Shown here one piece after another: positions 25,303 to 37,920 of a stretch of DNA of 64,000 nucleotides; positions within the stretch are counted from its first letter, which is position 1; each line of letters begins with the position of its first letter. The notes under the pieces are model-generated. The model searched no databases. It saw nothing but the letters and a program-made list of their open reading frames with translations, and had not been told where the DNA came from. The stretch is from Takifugu bimaculatus (taxonomy: Eukaryota; Chordata; Actinopteri; Tetraodontiformes; Tetraodontidae), in the NCBI GenBank assembly GCA_004026145.2, contig CP034985.2, forward strand, positions 9,444,424-9,508,423, in the 5' to 3' direction. Made by a program: the position numbers and the translations under genes.

Positions 25303-28300
25303 ATGCATTTCTCCATACCCGAAACGGAGGTTTGCTCGGGGGAAAACGGATCAACCTATGTGGTGAGTACGGTGACCTAACCTGAGTGAGTCGGGTTAAT
25401 GTTCGGTGCTGCAGGGGTTTATGTGTTTAATGTTTGATATGATGGTACCAGCAACTAAATGCTGCCAGAGACCTTTTTGCACGGTACTCAGCAACTCTAC
25501 TTCACACTTTTTTCCTTATCATGCTGCTTTTCGTGGGGATGCAGGCTAGATAGGTGCTAGTTGTTGTACAGATTTATCTTCCACCACATGGGCTGAATTT
25601 AGGTTGAAAACCTAGATTTACATTATATTTGGCACCACCTTTTCATTGCCACCAAGAGAGCTTGCACCCACCTCAGGTGCAACAGAGTTCTTTTTGTTTT
25701 AGAGGTTTCACTTCGCACCTAAATTCCTTCTCACATTTGCCACCAAGGTATTCACCTTGTTGTTTAGTTTAGCATAGAAAATAGAACTAGACTTTGCCGT
25801 TACTGTACATCTCAGCTCCATCTTGCTTATTTCCCTTCGTGGTTACATCTAAAAAAAAAATAATGGTATTTTGTGTTGACATGGCACATTTGGGAAAGTC
25901 ACTACATGTGGCTGTAAAAAAAAAAATTTACAGCCACCATTTTTTGTCAGTGTGGGAGACAGTTGTGTTTACGATATTTCACTGTCAACACCAATTAGCT
26001 GTTTTCTCCTTCCCTCTGGGTTCTTGATGAATCATTCAACAACGCTGGTCAAAAAGTGTCTGAAAACACATGTGAAATAGACCTAATGGTGAACATAGAC
26101 GGCTGCTAGGGAACCATGTGGCTTTATGCTTATGTCTGTATAGTTATTGCACAATATAAGCAAAGAGGACAACAAATAAACTTAGATGGTTGTAAATGTG
26201 ATGGGATTATGGAGAACATGCTTGGTCTTGTATTTATCCCAGACTTTTATGTCCTGTGCAGTTCACATGTTTTTCACATCACATTGCTCTGGCACTTCTG
26301 AGTAAATAAGTGACACCGTTTGCTTAGAAAATGACCAAAAAAACGGTGTGTTTTTTCATCATGTGGAGATGTCATTGTGCTCCGCATTGCTGCTGCCTGA
26401 AACACACAGTTCTCTTTGTCTTGTAGTTAAATTCCCCTTCTCACAGATGGCCATGCGCTCTCTGCTGAAAATCAATAGGATGCTGACTTCTCTGGCTCTT
26501 TTTCACCTGCCGGAACTCTGTCTCTCTGTCTGCTCCAGTGGAAACTTTTAAACTTTTCCACCTCTCAGCTGGCAGTCCTGTGACTGTCGCGGCGACCTTC
26601 CTGTTACTGTCCCGCAGGAAGTGGCTGTGCTTGATCGTAATGCTCAGTGATTGGCTATATGTACCTTGGAACTAGGAGATCATGTAATTTGCAGTGTGTG
26701 CATAATCTTTAAAAAAAAACAAAAAAAAAAACAAGAGCTGCAGTTTTCTTTTTCATGTGGTGCAATCCCGTGCGAGGAAAAAAATCAATCTGTATTTGAA
26801 ATCACACTTTCCTGAATGTCCTGACTGGCTAAATTGACGGTTCTTTGTTTTGTTCTTTTTTTAGTTTTTGAAAAGAGATTTTGGAGCTACTGTCAATCCA
26901 ATCAGCCGGAAAGAATTCTCATCGAGTTCCTCTGACTCCAAACTGCTTAATTTCACACATTTTCCAATTATTGGCAGGATCAGCATGTGAGCTTTTTAAC
27001 GTTTAGCTCACAGAAGATGGTAATTTAGGTGTTATCTGCCAGACCCGAGTCTTTCAGACTCATGCTTCCTTCCTGTTTAATGACTGGAAGGATGTACATC
27101 TTTCACTTCAGTTCCTTTTCTTCCCTTTTCTCCAGAAAGTCCACTTTGCTGGCATGAAACAAGCACATGATCTGTTTAACTTTTATCACTCCTCACTGAC
27201 ATCTGTCGGTGTGTGTTTGGCTGACACCAGCCAGCCTGCTGCGCCTTCTGCAGAGCAATGAGGAGTAATGCCTCCTCTGAGAGGAAGGCTCAGGGAAATA
27301 ATTGAAAATTCCACCTTCTGCGGAAAGGAAAGTTGCATTGGAACCCATGCAGCACATTCTGTCTTTACCGATAACACAATACAAAGACACATACAAGTCA
27401 TAAAAGCCGTGTTCTGGTACCGGAGCTGTTGCTTTACTCTGTTTATACTGGCTCACTGGCAGTGCCGCAGTGTTGATTTCCACTTTCTGTTGCAGGCCTA
27501 CAACATCCACGTCAACGGCGTGCTGCACTGTCGGGTACGATACAGTCAGCTTCTCAGCCTCCACGAACAGGTTAGTCTTCAAACGCTGATGGAGCTCTGG
27601 AGCAGAAACACACACACACACACACGCGCGGCGCCCAAAGCTGCTTAAATGCCAGGACATTCAGCCAGCACGACCTTTCTTCATCTACGCGCAACGCAGC
27701 CGATGTGCCAGCCTCCCGAGGTTCTCAATCACGGCGGATTCGTGCGCTCAGCTTTTTGTCCTCAAATAGTTCAAGCATTTGCATGTAAATATCCAGCGCT
27801 GTGGAGGATTTGGGAGGGGGAGGGTGACGCGGAAAGAATGTTCTTGGCTTTTCTTTCACTTCACCTGCTGGAGAAAAGAACTTAATCTGAGGATGAAATG
27901 TTGCCCTGCGCGTTGCTCAGTCTGAGGACTTTTTCAGTCTGCCTCAGTGAAGCTTAGCTAGATGTCAGGACTGTAATTAAGTGACACGGATGTCATTTTC
28001 CTCCAATGGTGTAATTAAAAGGAGGCTTTTACTTGGGAAAGTGCTACAGTTTTAGAGTTAGGTTCTTTTCTTCGTTATAGTGTCTAATCTACCTCCATGT
28101 GCAGTAAACTGTCCAGTCCCATGTATCAACATACTTGTTAAAGAAGCAGCAAGGCTTAAACTTTGCTACCTCTGTCTTCACGTGTGTGATTTCCTCTCTT
28201 GACAGTTGCTGTTGCCAGGCAACAGCGTACAAGTCGAGCACACGGAAGCCTCAATAAGAGATAAACTCCGTAGGGCTGAGCATTGCAGTCATTGACCCCA

Positions 28301-31300
28301 AAGCACTCCAGTTATCACAGAGGCACAAATTGCTCTCGGTTATTAGCTCATAAGGTGTTTTCTCATTTAAGCGTTGGTTTAAATTGACAGTGAAAACAAT
28401 AAAAAAAACAAACTATAAGAACTCATTCGTATGAGTCACCAGGTCTGACTGCCATGGGCTGAAAATACCAAACGAGCATGTGTTCAGGTGACATCAGTTC
28501 TGGTAATTTAAGCAGCCTATCTTCATGCCGCCATATGTGATTTGGGCATGGGAGTAAATGTGCCACACAGCTGCTCCTGGATCAGCCTTTGCTTTTCCCT
28601 GAAGCTTCAAGCTGTCTCATTGGCGTCACCCCCATGATGAAGATGGAAGTCAGGCTTGCTGTTTAGCCACATTAGGGGATATGTATCGGCTGAATGATGT
28701 GAAGCAGGACGCAGTAACCAACGGGGTGAAATGGAATGAGTTTGGCCCACGGTGACATCATGTGACCACAATTCCATGTATTTCTGGGTACAGTGGATTC
28801 AAAGCTAGTTGACCTCAAAAAAAAAAATGGAAAGATGAGTCAAGAAACTGGAAGACCAAGTAAACTTGTTACGGTTAGACCGTCGAGGGCTCCAGATGTG
28901 CTAGCGTGTGTGTTAAGAGTGGAAAGTACACTAGCTAACCATTAGAACTGTGCTTGAAATAAACCTGTGATTCATCTCATGAATGTACCTCTCAGAAAAA
29001 TGAACCCACAACTCTTTAATTTCAGCCAATGCTCCTCTGTGCTGAAAGGCTTTAGCTGTTAGAAGGGAGACGACTTGTTTTTACCTACAGAAATGTGATA
29101 AAAGTCGATTTTTTTATTTTTTATTTTCTGTTATCTTTGATTTAGCAGAGCCAGAATAAGATATATGACAAGTTTGGCCCGTCTGTGCTGCAGCCTGACC
29201 TTTACGTGTGTTTCCTATCAACAGATAAAGAAGGAATATGGCAGCAACGTGGTGCCTGCATTCCCTCCGAAGAAGATCTTCACATTGACTCCTGCTGAGG
29301 TGGAACAGAGACGGGAACAGCTGGAGAAATACATGCAGGCTGGTATGTTTTTCATGTGGAACCGGCCTTTTTCAGTCAACACCGTTTGCGTTTTGACCTC
29401 AGTTATGTCTGAATCGCATTCCCAGCTACACTTGCGGTTGCTTTTGTCAGGTTTTGAGTTCTCCTCACTGACGGTTTATGTTGTCTTTAAATGCGGGGCT
29501 GCCACGGCGTTCCGGAAAGGTTACCGTCCACAACAATCAGTGTAGGGCCATATAAAATAGCATTTTCTTAAAATAACTGATCATTTTGATGAAAGCAAGT
29601 TTAAAATGTATCGATTTGAATTTAACCGAGGTTGATGCTCAACTCTCCACACAAAGACACGATTAGGCGTTACTGGCAGCAGTGCTGAGGGTTTGTTTTA
29701 ATCCTCCGGAGCACCAGCAGCTACAGCAGAACAAGAGAGCGTTGTTTGAGTGTGTATTTGCTCATAGTCGGCGAGCATAAACACACAGGGTGTTCTTGGC
29801 CACAAGTTTACCCGGTTACATCATGGCTTTCTGCATAGTTATGGAAAACGGACTTCTGCAATCACAGACTGTTCTGTCGCGTAAGATGAAGTCTTGGACA
29901 GCCCGTCGACGGGGCGGACTCGAGAAAGGACACGAGCACTCACTCACTCACTCACTCACTCACTCACTCACTCACTCACTCACTCACTCACTCACTCACT
30001 CACTCACTCACTCACTCACTCACTCACTCACTCACTCACTCACTCACTCACTCACTCACTCACTCATGTCACTCATGTCACTCATGTCACTCATGTCACT
30101 CGAGAACCTAAAAAACAGGCAGAACTGGAGGTTTTCTTCCTGTTGATTTTCTTGACCTGGGGGATAAACTGCAGCTCAGGTGTTTTGTCATAGCTCACAG
30201 CTCACTGAGAATTCTTCGTGACGTATGTGGGTTGGTTTATGTTAAATGAATCTGCCTAGACAGATATCTTGAAACACAGAAGTCAGTCACCCGTGAACGG
30301 TTACAACAGTGGGAAGAAGCTGGAACAGCCATGTTGTTGGCACATTTTACTCATGATACTTGTTTGACTGCTGGATTGAACCTATTTTATTTTTTTTATA
30401 GTACGCCAGGATCCTTTGCTGGGATCCAGTGAGATGTTCAACAGCTTTTTGCGGAAGGCACAGCAGGTTAGTAATTCAGTTATCCAAGGAACCTACAAGC
30501 TTGTGGAGGTGTGGATGTATTCATCACGCAGGTGTCATCCTGAAAGACACGCAGGGCTGAGGAAACATCGAGAATCGTGTGATTCGTACACCAGATTTGA
30601 TGCTGTCAGAGCCTTACTGCGAGGGTCTTTGTGTTTGTTCCTCTTTGTGTTCCCACGGGTTACCGCCTTCCATCGTCCTCTCATGTTCACCTGTAGATTC
30701 AGGGTGTAGGTTGAGGGTGATCTTGGAGATCCCCACAGAGATTATTCATAGAAATATGTAGCTTTGATTTTGCAGCTCTTTCTTTTGAAATGAACAGAAG
30801 CAGGAAGAGACACTCACCGAATACTGTGGTCCTTCAGCTTTATATTGATCTTTATTAGAACAAGAATGATTCAAGCAATGTCCAAGATGGCAAAAAATAA
30901 CCAGGATGTGATACGTCTGTGCACAGTTCACCATGTGGGACATGTAGGGCAACTCAAATGATTCTCTTGTTTATCCTGCTAAAACCAATAGTTTTATACT
31001 ATTATGGGACATATTTCCTCTATTCATCTACAATGGCAACAAATAGCAAATGGCTAAACATCATCATGACTGCTAGTTTTCATAAGCAGAGAAATCAAAG
31101 AAAACATTCATGTTGGAGCGTCTGCTTTTCTTTTTCTCAGTAATTTCAAATGTGAACGCTTTTGCTGAATGATTAAGAGTGACGTGTTATTTTGCAGAGG
31201 ACTTGTATGAGCTTGAATCTCTGAGTCATTTTTAATAGCCATCTAGTCAAAACAGGACTTGAGGATGAGTTAATGACCCTGAATTTGTACGAAATCAAAG

Positions 31301-34300
31301 TTCTCAAAACCAGGTAACAAGATAAAGAAAATTCTTTCTCTGTTGACTGTGCCTCAGGTCCCCAGTAAGTGCTGCTCCTGTGTGAAAGTAGGTTTTGCCC
31401 CTGAGAAAAGAACCCTTCCTCCTCCTCCCTGCTCTGCGTGTTTTTATTGCAATTTCATTGTTGACCCACAGAAATGAAAACAGGGCACAGAGCCACGATT
31501 GTTATGTGTTGTCCCCGTGTCCTTCCCACAGGAGACGCAGCAGATTCCCACAGAAGACGTCGCCCTCGACATCTGCCTCTCCAACGGTCAGAAGATCACC
31601 GTCAACATCTTGACCTCAGATCAGACCGAGGACGTCCTCGACGTAAGAGCGCACAAACATGTTTTTTACAGAATCGCAGACGACCTGTAGGTTTATAGAT
31701 GTGATATAAACATGTTTACAGCTGGATGTTTTATTATTTAGGCCTGATTGACTCAGGCAGGCGTCTTTAGGTTGTTTTTATGTCAGTTCAGCACTATTGA
31801 TGTGGACTCCTGTGAGCGGTCGTGTTTTAAAGGGCACCACTGGGTATTAAATGAAGTTAAATCTGTTTATATAGACCCGTTTCCCTCTAACTTAGATTAA
31901 AGCAGGTTGTTAAAATTCCTGCAGTCTAATCAAAGCACAAACCAACAGACGGCACGGCAACAAATTTAGCCTAAAATAATAAAGGGCACTGCAGCCATGC
32001 TCGTATGTAAGAAGAGTCGAGAGGCTTTTTCTCTGCAGTAAATCAGTGTTTAAGTGTTTCAGAGAGAGTGTGCTTTAGTCTGGCAAGCGGCAAACAAATG
32101 TTAATCCTTTTTCACAAGGAAGCAGTGATGTTTTTGTGCTTTGGGTCCTTCACCCTTCTCGTTCATCCTGTTCGACGGTTGAGTGTCTCCTGATTGCGGA
32201 ATTGCAATAAAGCAGGAGTTTTAGGCTAAATGTTTTCATCCGTGTATGGTTCACGCCTCCTCGACCTTGGGAACCCTTGACTAAAATACAAGGACGGACT
32301 AAAAGAGATCACAATTGTGATCAGATAATGTGTTTTTCTGCAGGCTGTTGCAACAAACCTGGACCTTCCAGAGGACCTCATCGGCTACTTCAGTCTGTTC
32401 CTCATCCGTGAATCTGTGGACGGAGGCGTAACATGTGAGTCTCATCACCGTGGAAACATCTCATATTTCATTTTCAGTGCTAGCAGTCTCTTACATCTTT
32501 AGAAAATGTTAAAAACAATCATCTTTTATCAGAGTTTTTTGAGACAAATGCTTTAAAACAGACCCCATTATTACAGGCAGATTTTTTTTTGTTCCCCCCC
32601 ACCCCGACTGTTTGGAGACGTACGGGGGTTTAATTTAAAGAGGACGGTTGTGTCGACCACAGGGGACTTCCTGCAGTAGCTGCTATCCTGTTAGCTTCAT
32701 GGCCAAAGTTGTCCCCGCGACAGTGAGGTTAATAAAGTGTTTGGAATTACAGCCAAACGCTTCATTAAAATAATCTTCCTGAAAACATCTGGGACAATTA
32801 AAGAAAACGGCGATAACTGACTTTATATAAACAGCAGCATATTTTAAAGTTCTTTCTGTTTTTTAAGACTATTTTAATTAGTGCGTTCATATCCCAGAAA
32901 ATCTACATGGTATTGTGAATCAGCCCATTGTGCTGCAGAGAAAAATGCTTCTTAAAATATGGATCAACCACCAGACAGCGTCTGGTTCAGTGGGACAGGG
33001 ATCAAACAGCATCAGTGGGAGTATTAATATGGGATAGAATAATTCAGTTCCTCAGGTGCATGTACGTTGCTTACATTCACTTCAGGGGATTTTGTGAAGT
33101 ATTTAAAAGTATAAAAGACCCTGTATAAGATGTTTCTGTCCTCTTTGTATTAACTCATTTGTATATACAGTATTTGGCGGTGAGCTGATGGTGTTCTGTC
33201 AGATTTCCAGGGTTTTAAGCTCTTATTGATGGCTGATAAGCAGCAGTGGCCTCAGCAAACACCAGAGATTTCTCTCACTCTCTGTGGGAAATGGTGCAGT
33301 GACCCAGCTGCAGAATAATAACAACACACACATTCGAGGACACCATTATCTTTCACTATTCATTGTGCGCACACACACACACACATACACACACACACAC
33401 ACACACATTCATACACAGTTTTAGCCGGCTGGGACCAGTCCAGATGGAGGGACTCCCATTGTTGTTGTCACCAACATTAGTCGAATGTCCTTGGATCTGT
33501 GCTGGTTACTTACTCTTCTCTCTCTCTTCTCTCTCTCCTCTCTCTCCTCTATCTTTCTCTTCTCTCTCTCTCTCTCTCTCTGTTCTTCCTCCCCTCCTTC
33601 TCCCCCTCTCCCTGTCTCTTCTGTTTCTGTCTGTCTGTTTTCATCTCTCATTCTTCCCTCTCCCTGTCACCGTGACTCTCACTCTCCCCCCTTCCCCCTC
33701 TATCTTCCCCTCTCTCCCTTTTTCTCTATGTCTCTCTCTCTCTCTCAGTCGTGCGGAAGCTGCAGGAGTTTGAGCTGCCTTATGTATCCATCAGCAGCTT
33801 GCAGAGCTCTGACTTTCACATAGTCCTACGGAAAAGGTACTCACCAACTGCTCACAAATTTGCTTCTTTTTTTTTCCTCATCCCACCTACAATGCTTTTT
33901 GTCATATCTGATCATAACTGTATTATCAGTATGACTATTCATGCTTTCTTGTTTCACATCCTGGAGAAACACGAGGGTTATTTATTTGGATTTTGATGTA
34001 GCAGTTAGCCTTATGCAGGCAACAGTGAACTCATTCATCTGCCAATTTTGTCCAGTGACCATAGTTATGATAGAGTCGCGCCAAGGAAATCAACGGTTTG
34101 ACAGGGCCACATTGTTGCAAGTGGGAATTAAATTTTAGGAACACTGGCACCACATGTTGGTGGTTTTAATGATGTGGTTGGAAGGTACGCACCGAACCAT
34201 GAAGCCTAAAGGGCACCTTAGAGAAGACGGCTGTGTTCCAAGTTAGGGTTTTTTAGGTGACAGGAGTCAAGGTCGAGCTCAGCTGGAGTTTCTGTTAGTG

Positions 34301-37300
34301 GTTTTTAAAGGGAGTTGTGCACTTCCTGCATAAAATGTTGTACAAGACGGCTTCAGGTGGAGATGACCTGACAGCTTGTGAAAAATAAACTTCCTGATGG
34401 ATTCTCAACATTGAGGTTACTTCTGTTTGACTGTAGCTTCTTTAATGAAGGGGAACAGAGTGTCCATGTGCAGGGAGCTGAGCCTGTGCCATTAAGGGCT
34501 GCAGGTCCCGAAAATATAAAACCAGCCACCCTGGGTGGGCTGCTCAGGGAAAACACTGATGCAAGTTCAGCCTCAGTTGGTGACTGCTTCTTTCGGTAAC
34601 GACACATTTTTCTGTTTCCCCGTGTGTGCTCTTGCGTCACCCCGCCTCATGCTAACTTGAGGTACACAGGATGTTTACTTTATTTCTGCCTGAAGGAAAG
34701 TCTCAGTTCTCCTGACCTAGTTTCACTGTGGAGTGAAGGGAATACATGGTGGGGGGGGGGCAGACCCCCAGTATATGAGATCTGCAGAAAGGATCAGGTC
34801 AGAATGGATCCACGAGCTGCTTTTGGATAAAAGTTGAAGCAAACGGGAAATGAGACAGTGAAGTGGCAGCAATGCTGACATTTTTTGGTGTCTGGAGCTG
34901 GAGCGCTCGTGATAGTTGCTGGAGGTTTCAGTGTTTCCAACGATGTTTTCCTTTTAATTAAAAAAAAATAATTAAAAAAATGACACTAATGTAAAACACC
35001 CACCTCTCTGTCTGCTTCTCTCTCACACACACACACATCTTCAGATTCAGTCTTTTTGTATGTGCAGGAAAAAAATAAAGCTTAGATTTTAGGAAGAGGG
35101 CAAAAACTAGTACTTAACACTGGGATATAGGAGTTACGTTTGCTTTTCTTACAGCTACTGGGACACGGCGTACGACGGCGATGTCATGGACAACAGAGTG
35201 GGCCTGAGTTTGCTGTATGCTCAGGTAAGAGTTCGCAGACATTTGGAATAAAACTCAAATGAATCTCTACCTGTAAGAGGAAAAGTAGAAACCTGCTTGA
35301 TTGTCTTTGTACGTGCGTGAAGATGAACCTTTGCTCTCTGCCTCATCAGACGGTGTCAGACATTGAGCGGGGCTGGATACTCGTCAACAAAGACCAGCAC
35401 AGGCAGCTGAAATCCCTGCAGGAGAAAGGCTCCAAGAAAGAAGTCAGCAGGGGCATCTCTTTAGATAGTTCTGTCTGTGCAGTGCAGAGCAGATAATAGC
35501 CTTTGAGGCAGTTGATAAAGGGCTGATGCACCTTTTCTTTCAACAAAATGTTCTCGTCTTTCGTCACAGTTCATCCATCTTGGCCAGACTCTGAAATACT
35601 ACGGCTACATCAAGTTTGACCCCTGCATCACCGACTTCCCTGAGAAGGGTTGCCAGGTGATCGTCAGCGCCGGCAACAACGAGCTCAACTTCCACGTCAA
35701 GTTGCCCAACGAGCAGATGAAGGAGGGGAGCTTCAAGGTCACCCGCATGAGGTGTTGGCGAGTCACGTCGTCTGTAAGTGTGTGAAGCAGATGAGCGAGT
35801 TCACCTTCAAGCATGCTCCGAAATAATTACACTGGGATCACCCCACGCTATCAGAGCTGCGGCAGCATTAGCCCAGAGCCACTTTTAACCCAACAAACGC
35901 CTCTGCTCTGCCTGTCTACCGTTATTCTCCCACCACGGCGCTAACAAATGTCTTTAGACCGCCGTTTTGCCCGAAAGTGCTGACCACACCATGCATTGCC
36001 ATCAATCCAGTTAGCAGACAGAGCTGTATCGATCCAGGAGCCTCACACATCAAGCGGCGGGCTTTCCCTGCACTGGAAAATGTCTGTTGCAGGCGATCAG
36101 GAGGCATCCACAAAATTCTGTAGGCAGCAACGGTCCAAGAATGATTGGGTCATATGTTTTATGCATGAGCCTCCTGTTGACACTTTCAGCGTGATGCTAA
36201 TCAGTCAGTAGAACGTCTGTCTTTGAGGGACAAAAACATAATTGGGTCCTTTTTGAACTATTACATTTTCAGCAGTAACTCATTTAATGTGGCTGCATCA
36301 TAACGCAATTGGAAAAAAAGAATCTAATTTTATTTCTAGAGCCTGAAAACCTCTACCGTACTTATGTGCCAGAATAAGCAGAAATAACTAATTAGATGAG
36401 GAAAAACCTGTTTGACAGTTAAAGGTCTACTGGCATTGCAGCGGCACACTAATTATCTGCATCACAGCAGCATCTGATGCTCCCTGTGTTCATTTGCACA
36501 TAGAGACGGTCACATGACCACATCTGAAATTAAAATGCATCTTGGCTGCCTTGATTATAGAGCGTCCAGCAGGGTGGTTAATTCTCAGGTCAGTCCTTCT
36601 AATGAGCTCTTTTCTCTCCACCAAACTAAAGCCAACCTCTCGTTTGGTGCAGTGCAGCAGCCCCCATCCCCATCTCAAATCTCCAGTTGTAGCAGGAAGA
36701 ACAGTTAGTGCGCACTACGTGTGTGTTTTGCTTTTGAGTGCATGCCTTCTTTGTTGCCTCATTGTGTGCCTGGCGTCGGAGCTGCAGCTCGTTTCTGGCC
36801 CAGAGGAAATACTCTTGGTTCCATTAAAGAGGAATGAGGGCTCATCTCCAGAGGGCTGGACTGAACCTCACGTATTCTCTGAAAGCTTTTCAGATTGGAC
36901 TGAAAGATCAGTCCCTCGATGGTATTTGTCTCCAGATTTGGCTGCCTGTCATTGCTAATGCTGCAGCCGATGGAGGGTGGGGGGTGGGGGGGAGGCTCTG
37001 CTTAATAAATTTCACTTTTGAATCTGAAATCTTCAGCAAGACTAAACACTCAGTGTTCTGCTTTTCTCTTTGACCCCCACCAGCAAGTCCCCTTAGCCAA
37101 CGGCACCACCAACACCTGCAGCTCATCCAAATGTGAGGTCAAACTGGAGCTGGCTTTCGAGTATCTGATGAGCAAAGACCGTCTCCAGTGGGTCACCATC
37201 ACCAGTCAACAGGTAAGAAGGCAACATCGGGGGGGGGGGGGGAGAAATAGGCTGAGAATTCCACGTTAGACTGATATCTGATGTGATTTCAGGCTATCAT

Positions 37301-37920
37301 GATGAGCATCTGCCTTCAGTCAATGGTGGATGAGCTAATGGTGAAGAAATCAGGTGGCAGCATTAAAAAGGTCTCCTATTATTTTATTTGTAACATCATT
37401 AATTGTTGTGGTTTAAATATTTGACTTTTGTCCTACAGCTAATTATTTCTCCCTGTTTTCCTCTTCCATCGTTAAACAGATGCTGAGGAAGCGACACAAC
37501 GGCTCCATCTACCGAGCAGACGGTCAGCAAGCTGTGAAATCCCCCCCTCTACTGGTGAGAAATGGAAGTGCGCCCTTGAAAAGTTTACCTCCAAATGACC
37601 AATCCCTTTCCTTCTAGCTTTTACGTGGTTTAATGCTGCAGCCAGACTGTATAATCTGGGTTAATTTGACTACTGTCTGTGGTTGCAGGACTCTCCCAAC
37701 ACCAACCGTGAACAAATCGTCAAACTCTCGGTATGTTTTTGTGCTCCTGGAAATGCTGCTCCTGGAAATCAGGATTGAGTAATCTGTCTGTTCCATCCAG
37801 ACCAAGCTGAGCTCCATGTCTCTCCTGGGGATCAGCGCCTCCAACTCTGCCAACGACATCAGTGGGAACGATTTTCATGGCAACTACGCTTTCGAGGGAA
37901 TCGGGGACGACGACCTGTAA
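25303..37920 (+). CDS. snx17: SNX17, sorting nexin 17 (15 exons)
   Basis: Coding exons: 25303-25362, 27496-27570, 29225-29342, 30402-30466, 31532-31642, 32344-32434, 33749-33836, 35155-35224, 35350-35442, 35570-35773, 37084-37212, 37293-37370, 37480-37554, 37689-37730 and 37801-37920. They total 1419 nt (472 aa; human 470) with intact frame. Residues 1-110 are the PX domain (AYNIHVNGVLHCRVRYSQLL, FPPKKIFTLTPAEVEQRREQ), which binds PI3P on early endosomes. It is followed by an atypical FERM module (about 115-390; SDQTEDVLDAVATNLDLPED, YLMSKDRLQWVTITS) that binds NPxY/NxxY tails of LDL-receptor-family proteins, APP and integrin beta. The C-terminal tail ends IGDDDL, the retriever-binding tail that routes cargo to retrieval instead of lysosomes. 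Introns 1-9 are long and repeat-rich. Polyadenylation signal candidates are at about 38955 and 39676. Confidence 0.97.
29937..30100. repeat. (ACTC)n tetranucleotide satellite plus a 9-mer array in snx17 intron 3
   Basis: About 32 uninterrupted CACT units are followed by four copies of the nonamer ATGTCACTC, which looks like an expanded variant of the same tetramer. Confidence 0.97.
33361..33413. repeat. (CA)n microsatellite in snx17 intron 6
   Basis: An imperfect CA tract interrupted by CATA. Confidence 0.95.
33510..33748. repeat. 240-base polypyrimidine tract ending at the snx17 exon 7 acceptor
   Basis: A (CT)n/(CCTT)-rich, almost pure pyrimidine strand runs to the CAG acceptor at 33746-33748. 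It is many times longer than a normal polypyrimidine tract and is capable of triplex (H-DNA) formation. Confidence 0.9.

Noticed and set aside
29937..30100. Regularly spaced repeats resembling a CRISPR-like array
   Set aside because: It is a simple tetranucleotide satellite with no unique spacers, in a vertebrate intron.
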